Of a stretch of 64,000 nucleotides of DNA, positions 8,328 through 18,432 are shown one piece after another. This DNA comes from Methylobacterium tarhaniae (GTDB lineage: Bacteria > Pseudomonadota > Alphaproteobacteria > Rhizobiales > Beijerinckiaceae), in assembly GCF_001043955.1 (NCBI RefSeq), contig NZ_LABZ01000005.1, positions 1 through 64,000 of the forward strand, written 5' to 3'. The translations under genes were made by a program, and so were the position numbers. The notes under the pieces are model-generated. The model was not told the DNA's origin and made no database searches. It saw only the letters and a program-made list of their open reading frames with translations. Position 1 is the stretch's first letter, and the number at the start of each line of letters is the position of its first letter.

Positions 8328-9731
8328 ATGGTTTCGACCATGTTCGAACCCTCGCCGACCGACCTGGTGCGCGATGCCCGCCACCTGCGCCTCGACACCC
8401 TGGTGCGGCTGCGCTGGCTCGCGGTGGCCGGCCAGGGTGCGGCGGTGGCCGGGGCCCATCTGGGGCTCGGCCTGCCGCTGCCCTTCGGTTGGTGCTTCCT
8501 GGTCATCGCGGCCTCGTCGTGGCTCAATCTCACCCTGCGCATCCGCTACCCGGCGAGCCACCGGCTCAGCGACGACGCCGCGGTGCTGCTGCTGGCCTTC
8601 GACATCATCCAGCTCGCCGCGCTCCTCTTCCTCACCGGCGGCCTGCAGAACCCGTTCGCGCTCCTGTTCCTCGCGCCCGTGCTGATCTCCGCCACCGCCC
8701 TCCCCCCGGCCCGGACCCTGGCTCTGGGGCTCCTGGCGGTCGGGCTCTCGACGCTGCTCGCCCTCGTCTACCGGCCGCTGCCGTGGTTCGCGGGCGAGAA
8801 GCTCGAATTGCCGTTCCTGTACGTGTCGGGCGTCTGGACCGCGATCCTGCTCGGCACCGCCTTCACGGGCGTCTATGCTTGGCGCGTCGCCGAGGAGGCG
8901 CGCCAGCTCGCCCAGGCGCTGGCCGCGACCGAGCTGGTTCTCGCCCGCGAACAGCACCTGTCGCAGCTCGACGGCCTGGCGGCGGCGGCGGCCCACGAGC
9001 TCGGCACGCCGCTCGCCACCATCACGGTGGTGGCCAAGGAACTCGACCGCCAGCTCGGCCCCACGGCCTCCCCCAGCGTCGCCGAGGATCTGGCGCTGCT
9101 GCGCGACCAGGTCGAGCGCTGCCGCGGCATCCTCTCCAAGCTCACCTCGCTCGACGCCGACCAGGGCGGCTTCATCGAGACCATTTCCTTGAGCCACCTC
9201 GTCGAGGAGCTGGTGGCGCCCCAGCGCGCGCTCGGCATCGTGCTCGACGTGACGACGAAGGGCGAGGGCCCGGAGCCGGCCTGCCGGCGCAACCCGGGCG
9301 TGATGTTCGGCCTCGGCAACATCGTCGACAACGCGGTCGATTTCGCCGAAAGCTGCGTGGCGATCGAGGCGCGCTGGAGCCCGGACAAGGTCTCGCTGGA
9401 GATCCGCGACGACGGGCCGGGCTTCGCCCCGGACGTGCTGCTGCGGGTGGGCGAGCCCTATGTCAGCACCCGCAGCGCCGCCAAGGCCGCCTCGGACAAG
9501 GAGGGGCCGGACGGCGGGACCGGGCTCGGCCTCGGCCTCTTCATCGCCAAGACGCTGATCGAGCGGTCCGGGGCGCAGCTGAGCCTCGCCAACGCGGTCG
9601 ATCCCTCGACCGGGGCAGTGGTGCGGATCGTCTGGCCCCGTCACGTTTTCGAGAGGGAGGCCAAAGGCCACCGAAACCCGGGCACGGGGGACGCCGCACC
9701 CCTGACGCAGGCGCGCGACGTTCCTATATAA
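8328..9731 (+). CDS. regB: Redox-sensing histidine kinase RegB/ActS/PrrB
   Basis: A 467-residue membrane kinase controlling energy metabolism in response to quinone pool and redox state, acting through RegA. Six membrane segments fill residues about 30-185. The quinone-binding heptapeptide GGLQNPF is at 104-110, after the second membrane pair. The H-box AAHELGTPLATI puts the phospho-accepting His at 223. The redox-active cysteine is conserved in ERCRGIL (Cys265). N, G1 and G2 boxes follow (NIVDNAVDFA, RDDGPGF, TGLGLGLFIAK). ATG 8328 or ATG 8340 could start it; neither has a strong ribosome site. The regA gene follows after 43 bases on the same strand, the usual partner. Confidence 0.93.
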   Translation: MVSTMFEPSPTDLVRDARHLRLDTLVRLRWLAVAGQGAAVAGAHLGLGLPLPFGWCFLVIAASSWLNLTLRIRYPASHRLSDDAAVLLLAFDIIQLAALLFLTGGLQNPFALLFLAPVLISATALPPARTLALGLLAVGLSTLLALVYRPLPWFAGEKLELPFLYVSGVWTAILLGTAFTGVYAWRVAEEARQLAQALAATELVLAREQHLSQLDGLAAAAAHELGTPLATITVVAKELDRQLGPTASPSVAEDLALLRDQVERCRGILSKLTSLDADQGGFIETISLSHLVEELVAPQRALGIVLDVTTKGEGPEPACRRNPGVMFGLGNIVDNAVDFAESCVAIEARWSPDKVSLEIRDDGPGFAPDVLLRVGEPYVSTRSAAKAASDKEGPDGGTGLGLGLFIAKTLIERSGAQLSLANAVDPSTGAVVRIVWPRHVFEREAKGHRNPGTGDAAPLTQARDVPI

Positions 9732-9774
9732 CGCTCTGAAGAGACTGACTGAAATTCGCGAGGAGCGTCGCCTG

Positions 9775-10374
9775 ATGACGCAGTACGGAACATTGAGCCC
9801 GGAGGCCCCGGCCGGCACCATCCCGGAGGGCGACGCCCTCCTCAACCACGCCGACCGCAGCCTGCTGATCGTGGATGACGACAAGCCGTTCTCGACCCGC
9901 CTCGCCCGGGCCATGGAGGCGCGCGGCTACCGGGTGCACGTCGCCGAGAGCGTCGCCGAGGGCGTCTCGGCGGTCGAGGCGCAGCCGCCCGCCTTCGCGG
10001 TGATCGACATGCGGCTCGGCGACGGCAACGGCCTCGACGTCATCGCCCGCCTGAAGGAGCGCCGGCCCGAGGCCCGCGGCGTGATCCTCACCGGCTACGG
10101 CAACATCGCCACCGCCGTGACCGCGGTGAAGCTCGGCGCCTTCGACTACCTGGCGAAGCCCGCCGACGCCGACGAGATCCACGGCACGCTGATGGCCGAG
10201 CCCGGCGAGCGGGCCGACCCGCCCGAGAACCCGATGTCGGCCGACCGGGTGCGCTGGGAGCACATCCAGCGCGTCTACGAGCTGTGTGGCCGCAACGTCT
10301 CGGAGACGGCGCGCCGGCTCAACATGCACCGGCGCACGCTGCAGCGGATTCTCGCCAAGCGCGCGCCGCGCTGA
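9775..10374 (+). CDS. regA: Response regulator RegA/ActR/PrrA
   Basis: A 199-residue global redox regulator phosphorylated by RegB. The receiver domain (residues about 28-145) has the acidic pocket LIVDDDKPF, phospho-acceptor Asp78 in VIDMRLGDGNG, and Lys128 in YLAKPADADE. A Pro-rich linker (ERADPPENP) leads to the invariant Fis-type helix-turn-helix at the C-terminus (RNVSETARRLNMHRRTLQRI), which is nearly identical throughout the family. Somewhat longer than the usual 178-185 residues because of a Pro/Glu-rich N-terminal extension. Start ATG follows GAGGAG. Target genes in this family include respiration, nitrogen and carbon fixation operons; none of its targets can be named from this window. 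Confidence 0.95.
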   Translation: MTQYGTLSPEAPAGTIPEGDALLNHADRSLLIVDDDKPFSTRLARAMEARGYRVHVAESVAEGVSAVEAQPPAFAVIDMRLGDGNGLDVIARLKERRPEARGVILTGYGNIATAVTAVKLGAFDYLAKPADADEIHGTLMAEPGERADPPENPMSADRVRWEHIQRVYELCGRNVSETARRLNMHRRTLQRILAKRAPR

Positions 10375-10398
10375 GGTCGTGACGCGGGAGAACGAGGC

Positions 10399-10426
10399 GG
10401 GCCCGGCGCCGGGAGGTGCCGGGCCC
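10399..10426 (+). terminator. Hairpin after regA
   Basis: GGGCCCGGC (10399-10407) and GCCGGGCCC (10418-10426) form a perfect 9-bp GC stem with a 10-base loop, 24 bases past the regA stop. It is followed by GTCATGCTG and not by a T tract, so it is a weak intrinsic terminator or a mRNA-stabilising hairpin. Confidence 0.6.
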
Positions 10427-10531
10427 GTCATGCTGTCGGGGACGATCGTCCGTCACCGGATGTAACGCCCGGATCGTTCCGCGTCGGGTCGGGACCGATA
10501 TCCTTCCCGAGGTTGCAGGGAGGGTGACGCG

Positions 10532-11332
10532 ATGAGCGACGACCTTCGGAAGTTCGGCGGCGCGATCCCGGATCTCTACGAGCGCGGCATGGCGCCGGTC
10601 ATTTTTGCGCCCGCTGCCGTGGCGGTTGCGGCCCGCGTGGCGAAACTCGGCCCTGGCCGCGTACTCGAGACCGCCTGCGGCACCGGTCAGCTGACGCGGC
10701 GCCTCGCCGCGAGCCTGCCGGCCGGGACGGCGATCACCGCCACGGACCTCTCCCCCGCGATGCTGGAACGCGCCACCACAGGCCTGCCGGAGGGCTCGGG
10801 CGTCGCGCTGCGCCCGGCCGACGCCCAGGCCCTCCCCTTCGCGGATGCGTCCTTCGACCTCGTGCTCTGCCAGTTCGGTGTGATGTTCTTTCCCGACCGC
10901 GCCCGCGCGATGCGGGAGGCGGCCCGGGTGCTCGGTTCCGGCGGGAGGTTCCTGTTCACCACCTGGGACGGTCGTGAGACCAATCCATATGCCCAGGTCG
11001 CGGCCGATCTCGTCGTCGAGGCGACCGGCGAGACGGGGGTTTTCGGCCTCGCCTATGGCATGACGAGCCTCGACGAGGTCCGTGTGCTGGCGCAGGAGGC
11101 GGGGTTCACGGGCTTTCGCGCCGAGGTGGTCCGCCTCGCCGCGCCGGTGCCGGATCTCGGGCTGTTCGCGGCCGGACTGCTCCTCGGCAACCCGACCGCC
11201 ACCTTGCTGCACGAGCGCGGCCTCGAGCCGGAGACGCTCGTGCCGGAGCTGGCACGCCGCCTCCGTGGGACGCTCGGCGAGCCGGCGACCGCCCGGCTGC
11301 AGATGCTGGTCTACGAGGCGGTGAAGCCCTGA
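10532..11332 (+). CDS. Class I SAM-dependent methyltransferase
   Basis: A 266-residue Methyltransf_11/UbiE-like enzyme. Motif I is VLETACGTGQLT (residues about 44-55); the acidic residue after beta 2 is in TATDLSPAML; motif post-I RPADAQALPF; motif II SFDLVLCQFGVMFF; motif III ARVLGSGGRFLFTTWDG. The C-terminal part (about 170-266) is a variable substrate cap. Its substrate cannot be predicted. ATG follows GGGAGG at good spacing. Single gene; it ends 38 bases from the convergent gamma-glutamyltransferase gene. Confidence 0.88.
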   Translation: MSDDLRKFGGAIPDLYERGMAPVIFAPAAVAVAARVAKLGPGRVLETACGTGQLTRRLAASLPAGTAITATDLSPAMLERATTGLPEGSGVALRPADAQALPFADASFDLVLCQFGVMFFPDRARAMREAARVLGSGGRFLFTTWDGRETNPYAQVAADLVVEATGETGVFGLAYGMTSLDEVRVLAQEAGFTGFRAEVVRLAAPVPDLGLFAAGLLLGNPTATLLHERGLEPETLVPELARRLRGTLGEPATARLQMLVYEAVKP

Positions 11333-11370
11333 GGCGGACCAAGCAGAGTTGCACGGCGCAGCAACGATGC

Positions 11371-12969
11371 TCAGACACCTGCCGGCCCGCCATCCGACCG
11401 CGGATCGTGCGTGGCCTCGACCCGCCCGTTGCCGGGGTGGCGCACCAGCAGGCCGGCATGGCCCAGCGAGTCGATGTAAGACCCGCCCAGCTCTTCGACC
11501 TCGTGGCCCATCCGCGACAGCGCCGCGATGCAGGACGACTCGAACCGGTCCTCGACCTTCACGGTCATCGATTCAGCGCCCCAGGTGCGGCCGAACAGGA
11601 AGCGCGGCGCGTCCACCGCCTCGGCGACGCCCATCCCGTACAGCGCGTAGCGGGTGAAGACCTGGGCCTGGAATTGCGGCTGCCCGTCGCCGCCCATGCT
11701 GCCGTAGGACAGCACCCGCCCGTCGGCGAGGACGGCCATGGCCGGGTTGAGGGTATGGAACGGCCGCCGCCCCGGCTCCAGCGGGTTCACGGCCTTCGGG
11801 TCCAGCGAGAAGGCGACGCCGCGATTCTGCCAGGTGAGGCCGGTGCGCGGCAGGACGACGCCCGACCCGAACTCCCAGTAGACCGACTGGATGTAGGAGA
11901 CCGCGACGCCGTTCTGGTCGATCGCCCCCATCCACACCGTATCGCCGTCGCCGACCGGCCGTACCGGATAGGGCGAGGCCCGATCCATCCGGATCGCCGC
12001 GGCTTCCGCCTCCAGGCGCTCCGGCGTGAGGAAACTCGCGGGATCGTGGCGCAGGCGGTCGAAATCGGTCACCACCGCGTCGCGGATGCGGAAGGCGCGC
12101 TTCGTCGCCTCGATCAACCCGTGGTAATGCGCCGCCGTTTCGGGCCGGACGGCGCCCAGGCGCTCGTAGAGGCCGAGGATGATGAGCGCCGCGAGGCCCT
12201 GGCTCGGCGGCGGGCAATTGTAGACCGTCGCGCCCGAAAGCTTCAGCGACAGCGGCGCCCGCGACACCGCCCGGTAGCGCTCGATGTCGCTGCGGGTGAC
12301 CGGGCTGCCGGCCCGCTCCAGGTCGGCGGCGATCTCGCGGCCGATATCGCCGCGATAAAAGTCCTCCAGCCCGGCATGACCGAGCTGCTCCAGGGTGGCG
12401 GCGAGAGCAGGCAGCTTTCGCAGGGTGCCGGCCTTCGGGATCTTGCCGTCGATCAGGAAGGTTTCTTTGAAGCCCGGCTGGTCGTGGAGCGTATCGAGTT
12501 CCTTCGGCACGTAGCGCGCCTCGGACGGAGACACCGCCACGCCCTCGCGGGCATGCCGGACCGCGTCGGAGAGGAGCAGGTCGAGGGGCAGGCGGCCGCC
12601 GAGGTCGCGGGCGATGTCCTGCGCCAGAGCCCAGCCGCCGACCGCGCCGGCCACGGTCAGGGCCGCGTCGGGCCCGCGCTCGGGGATCGCGTCGTAGCCC
12701 TGGTCGCGGTAGCGCCGGATCGTCGCGAGGCTGCCGGCCGGGCCGCAGGCCTCGATCGCCCGGACCACGCCGTTCGGGCCGCGCACCAGCCAGAAGCCGT
12801 CGCCGCCGAGGCCGTTCATGTGCGGGTAGACGACCGCGATGGTCGCCGCCATGGCGAGCATCGCCTCGACGGCGTTGCCGCCTTCTTCGAGGATCGCCCG
12901 GCCGGCCTCGGCCGCCAGGTGGTGGGGAGCCGCGCAGGCGGCGCGGGAGAAGACGGGGGTCTCGGGCAT
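11371..12969 (-). CDS. ggt: Gamma-glutamyltransferase family protein
   Basis: A 532-residue Ntn-hydrolase of the gamma-glutamyltranspeptidase family. The precursor self-cleaves before a Thr that becomes the N-terminal nucleophile; here that is Thr344 in GDGDTVWMGAID. Other family parts are EEGGNAVEAMLAMAA, MNGLGGDGFWLV, YNCPPPSQGLAAL, and SMGGDGQPQFQAQV in the small subunit. No signal peptide is visible, unlike classical periplasmic GGT, so it may be a cytoplasmic hydrolase acting on gamma-glutamyl or related amides. A GTG at 13008 is an alternative start; neither site has a good ribosome site. Substrate is not predictable from sequence. Confidence 0.87.
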   Translation of the reverse strand: MPETPVFSRAACAAPHHLAAEAGRAILEEGGNAVEAMLAMAATIAVVYPHMNGLGGDGFWLVRGPNGVVRAIEACGPAGSLATIRRYRDQGYDAIPERGPDAALTVAGAVGGWALAQDIARDLGGRLPLDLLLSDAVRHAREGVAVSPSEARYVPKELDTLHDQPGFKETFLIDGKIPKAGTLRKLPALAATLEQLGHAGLEDFYRGDIGREIAADLERAGSPVTRSDIERYRAVSRAPLSLKLSGATVYNCPPPSQGLAALIILGLYERLGAVRPETAAHYHGLIEATKRAFRIRDAVVTDFDRLRHDPASFLTPERLEAEAAAIRMDRASPYPVRPVGDGDTVWMGAIDQNGVAVSYIQSVYWEFGSGVVLPRTGLTWQNRGVAFSLDPKAVNPLEPGRRPFHTLNPAMAVLADGRVLSYGSMGGDGQPQFQAQVFTRYALYGMGVAEAVDAPRFLFGRTWGAESMTVKVEDRFESSCIAALSRMGHEVEELGGSYIDSLGHAGLLVRHPGNGRVEATHDPRSDGGPAGV

Positions 12970-13135
12970 CTGCGAGCTTGGATGACTCTGGGCTGACGAT
13001 GACGTCACGATATCGACGCGTGGGGTTGCGCGCGGTTGCGCCGGCCCGCCGGTTCAGGCTAGTCCCCGGAGCCATGAAACGATAGGCGCCTCTTCGCGCC
13101 GATCGCCCCGCCACACAGGACAAGGGTCAGGCCGC

Positions 13136-13369
13136 GTGCCCGCATCAGGATCCCTCAAGCCCCGCAGCGTCGTCACCATCCTCAGCATCATGGTGCTGGT
13201 CGGCGTCGAGGTGTTCGCGGTGGCGATCGCGGCGGGCTGGGCCCTGGCCGGCATCTTCGAGCTCGGCGACACCGTCGGGCACGTGCTGATGGTGCTGTTC
13301 AGCCTGTTCGCCCTCTACATCATGGTCCAGCTCTGGCGCCGGGCGACCAGCATCGAGCCGATCCGCTAG
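13136..13369 (+). CDS. Small two-helix membrane protein, unknown
   Basis: A 77-residue protein starting with GTG at 13136 behind an AGGACAAGGG stretch. Two hydrophobic helices (about residues 12-38 and 43-66) are separated by FELGDTVGH; the tail is LWRRATSIEPIR. No family name is known to me. Codon use and GC at third positions match neighbouring genes, which supports a real gene. It is divergent from ggt and precedes the glucan gene, with a dispersed palindrome in between. Confidence 0.6.
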   Translation: MPASGSLKPRSVVTILSIMVLVGVEVFAVAIAAGWALAGIFELGDTVGHVLMVLFSLFALYIMVQLWRRATSIEPIR

Positions 13370-13423
13370 AGCGGCGCCCGATCACGTTGCCATCGAGCGC
13401 TGCTCCAGGTGTTTGATTTTGCC

Positions 13424-13466
13424 GCATTTTCTACGACGAACCGGTATCCGCTTCGTCGGAAAATGC
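13424..13466. repeat. Dispersed palindromic intergenic element
   Basis: GCATTTTCTACGACGAA (13424-13440), the spacer CCGGTATCCG, and CTTCGTCGGAAAATGC (13451-13466) form an inverted repeat with a two-base bulge. From memory, the core GCATTTTCCGACGAAG and GGATACCGG recur between genes in Methylobacterium and other Rhizobiales; that recollection is not verified here. Its AT-rich arms stand out from the flanking DNA. It lies just upstream of the ribosome site of the glucan gene. Confidence 0.75.
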
Positions 13467-13481
13467 TCTAGGGACGCAGAG

Positions 13482-15041
13482 ATGATCGACCGTCGCACGC
13501 TGCTCGCCGGCGCCGCGCTCCTGCTCGGTACCGGCCCCGAAGTGCTGGCTGCCGCGCTGCCCCTCGGCCGGCCGGAAGCCTTCGGCTTCGACGCCCTCAA
13601 GGCCCGGGCGCGGGACCTCGCCGGCCGGCCCTATGCCGCGCCGGCCATCCCCGACCGCGACGTGCTGCAGGCGATCGACTACGACGCCCACGGCAAGCTG
13701 AAATACAAGCCCGACCACGCGCTGTGGGCGGACGGCCCGAGCGCCTTCCCGGTCACCTTCTTCCATCTCGGCCGCTATTTCCAGAAGCCGGTGCGGATGC
13801 ACGTGGTCGAGGGCGGCCAGGCCCGCGAGATCATCTACGATCCGGCCGCCTTCGAGATGCCGGCGGACTCGCCGGCCCGGCGCCTTCCGCCGAATCCCGG
13901 CTTCGCGGGTTTTCGCTTCCAGGAGCGCCGCGGCGGCCCCCTCGACTGGCGCCGCAACGACTGGGTCGCCTTCCTCGGCGCCTCGTATTTCCGGGCGATC
14001 GGCGAGCTCTACCAGTACGGCCTGTCGGCCCGGGGGCTCGCCCTCGACACGGTGATGCCGGACAGGCCGGAGGAGTTCCCGGACTTCACCCATGTCTGGT
14101 TCGAGACACCGGCGGCGGAGTCCGACACCGTCACGGTGCTCGCGCTGCTCGACGGCCCCTCGGCCGCCGGCGCCTACCGATTCAAGATGCGCCGCACCAA
14201 GTCCGTGGTGATGGAGATCGAGGCGAGCCTGCACCTGCGCAAGGATGTCGGCCGCTTCGGCCTGTCGCCCCTGACCTCGATGTACTGGTTCTCCGAGACC
14301 GCCAAGCCCACCGCGGTCGACTGGCGGCCGGAGGTGCACGATTCGGACGGCCTGGCCCTCTGGACCGGCACCGGCGAGCGGCTGTGGCGCCCCTTGCGCA
14401 ACCCGCCCCGCACCATGGTCTCGGCCTTCTCCGACGAGCGCCCCCGCGGCTTCGGGCTGATGCAGCGCGACCGCCTGTTCGACCACTACCAGGACGGCGT
14501 CTATTATGACCGCCGCCCCTCGCTCTGGGTCGAGCCGCTCGGCGACTGGGGCAAGGGTAGCGTGCAGCTGGTCGAGAACCCGACCGACGACGAGATCCAC
14601 GACAACGTGGTGGCGATGTGGGTGCCGGCGGAGCCCGCCCGCGCCGGCACCTCGCACGACCTCGCCTATCGCCTGCACTGGGTCGCGGACGAGCCCTATC
14701 CGAGCAACCTCGCCCGCGTGGTCGCCACCCGGGAGGGCAATGGCGGCCAGGCCGGCACCGACCGGCCGAAGGGCGTGCGCAAGTTCGTGGTCGAGTTTTT
14801 GGGCGAGCCCCTGGGACGCCTGCCCGCGGGCGTGAAGCCGGAACCGGTGCTCACCACCTCCCGCGGCACCTTCCCCCTCGCCCGCACCGAGGCCGTGCCG
14901 GACGACGTGCCGGGCCACTGGCGCGCCGAGTTCGACCTGGCGGTGACGGGCGCAGAGCCGGTCGAGCTGCGGCTGTTCCTGCGCCGCGGGGATGAAATCC
15001 TGAGCGAGACCTGGACGTACCAGTACATCCCGGCGGCGTGA
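13482..15041 (+). CDS. Periplasmic glucan biosynthesis protein, OpgG/OpgD (MdoG/MdoD) family
   Basis: A 519-residue protein for making osmoregulated periplasmic glucans, which buffer the periplasm at low osmolarity. It begins IDRRTLLAGAALLLG, a twin-arginine-type leader, so Tat export as for OpgD is likely. Family landmarks are ARDLAGRPYA, LKYKPDHALWAD, FPVTFFHLGRYFQKPV, DWVAFLGASYFRA, a TSMYWFSE segment, GFGLMQRDRLFDHYQD and the C-terminal Ig-like domain ending SETWTYQYIPA. Start ATG 13482 follows AGGGACGCAGAG; an upstream in-frame ATG would read through the palindromic element. No opgH glucosyltransferase lies alongside. OpgG and OpgD cannot be separated by eye, though the Tat-like leader favours OpgD. 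Confidence 0.9.
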   Translation: MIDRRTLLAGAALLLGTGPEVLAAALPLGRPEAFGFDALKARARDLAGRPYAAPAIPDRDVLQAIDYDAHGKLKYKPDHALWADGPSAFPVTFFHLGRYFQKPVRMHVVEGGQAREIIYDPAAFEMPADSPARRLPPNPGFAGFRFQERRGGPLDWRRNDWVAFLGASYFRAIGELYQYGLSARGLALDTVMPDRPEEFPDFTHVWFETPAAESDTVTVLALLDGPSAAGAYRFKMRRTKSVVMEIEASLHLRKDVGRFGLSPLTSMYWFSETAKPTAVDWRPEVHDSDGLALWTGTGERLWRPLRNPPRTMVSAFSDERPRGFGLMQRDRLFDHYQDGVYYDRRPSLWVEPLGDWGKGSVQLVENPTDDEIHDNVVAMWVPAEPARAGTSHDLAYRLHWVADEPYPSNLARVVATREGNGGQAGTDRPKGVRKFVVEFLGEPLGRLPAGVKPEPVLTTSRGTFPLARTEAVPDDVPGHWRAEFDLAVTGAEPVELRLFLRRGDEILSETWTYQYIPAA

Positions 15042-15072
15042 GCCTGCCTCGGCGAGTTTCGCTCGCTCCATC

Positions 15073-15112
15073 GTCATCCCGGGGCTCGCCATAGGCGAGA
15101 ACCCGGGATGAC
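15073..15112. repeat. REP-like palindrome (GTCATCCCGGG type), copy 1
   Basis: GTCATCCCGGG (15073-15083) pairs with CCCGGGATGAC (15102-15112). Inside, CTCGCC (15085-15090) pairs with GGCGAG (15094-15099) around an ATA loop. The same design recurs at 49153-49187, so it is a dispersed family and not a one-off terminator. Confidence 0.8.
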
Positions 15113-15156
15113 GCGGTGACGCGCAAAGGTAAGCGACTCATTGTTCTTGAAGAAGA

Positions 15157-15184
15157 AAGCCCCGCGACTCGCGCCGCGGGGCTT
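15157..15184. terminator. Bidirectional intrinsic terminator between the glucan gene and glgP
   Basis: AAGCCCCGCG (15157-15166) and CGCGGGGCTT (15175-15184) form a perfect 10-bp stem with an 8-base loop. The plus-strand side continues CTCTTTT and the minus-strand side continues TCTTCTTC, so it can stop transcription from both convergent genes. Confidence 0.88.
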
Positions 15185-15211
15185 CTCTTTTCGTCATGCG
15201 GTCGGGCCGTT

Positions 15212-17746
<2,535 letters not shown>

Positions 17747-18432
17747 CTTGGAACCCCCTTCCCTGCCGCAGGTCTCTCGTCGCTGCAGCGCGATCTCCCG
17801 TCGCGTGCCGTGCAGCAAACCTTCGGCCACGGCAGCATCGTGTGGCTGTGAAACGGCGATGTCGAGACGCCGGGACAAGCTTGAGCGTTTGGTGGACCGC
17901 GTGTGGCTGTCCCGACACGTCTCATGGAAACAAGACTTGATTTTGGCGAAGCGGCCTGAAGCGAGTGTGAACGCGATCGAGACCACCTGCACGAGGGACC
18001 TTAGGGTTAATCGATACCCTAGGGGAAGTGCCAACCGTCAGGGCAGGGCTGCACCTTGGATCTAACCCTTCGACGGCGATGGACCGCTCTTCCGGCGGAC
18101 CACCAGGCTGCGTCGCCCCTGGCTCGGGCGCGGCTGCGCCCTCTCCCCGCCCGTGTCGTCATGATGATGTCGTGGCCGCCGGTGATGCAGTGTTGCCACG
18201 TTGGTGGACCCGCGCATGTGGGCGCGGGAACCGGATGCGACGAGGCGGCTTCCCCGGGTGGGCGCCGCCGCGGGCGCTCATATAAAGGCCGCCGCCCACC
18301 GGCTCAACCCCGGCGCTCCCGGCCGATCGCGAGGCGGCCGGTGCGTCGCCCCCCCGACCATTACCCGATGCCGCAGGGTTTCGTCGCGAAACCGGCGGCC
18401 ACATCTCCGCGACCATGGCCCAGGAGCCCCGC
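17747..18432. other. Long divergent gap between glgP and the GH13 gene
   Basis: About 690 bases without a convincing gene. Short open frames here lack ribosome sites and family features. The part near 17940-18030 is relatively AT-rich and should hold the glgP promoter. The right end contains a partial copy of a dispersed repeat at 18373-18413 (core TCGTCGCGAAACCGGC), described separately. Confidence 0.5.
18373..18413. repeat. Partial copy of the CGCGAAACCGG dispersed repeat
   Basis: Shares the 16-base core TCGTCGCGAAACCGGC with 63414-63452 and, inverted with one mismatch over its first 15 bases, with 36367-36390. It ends about 20 bases before the start codon of the GH13 gene and immediately before its AGGAG ribosome site, so it lies in the leader of that mRNA. 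Confidence 0.6.
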
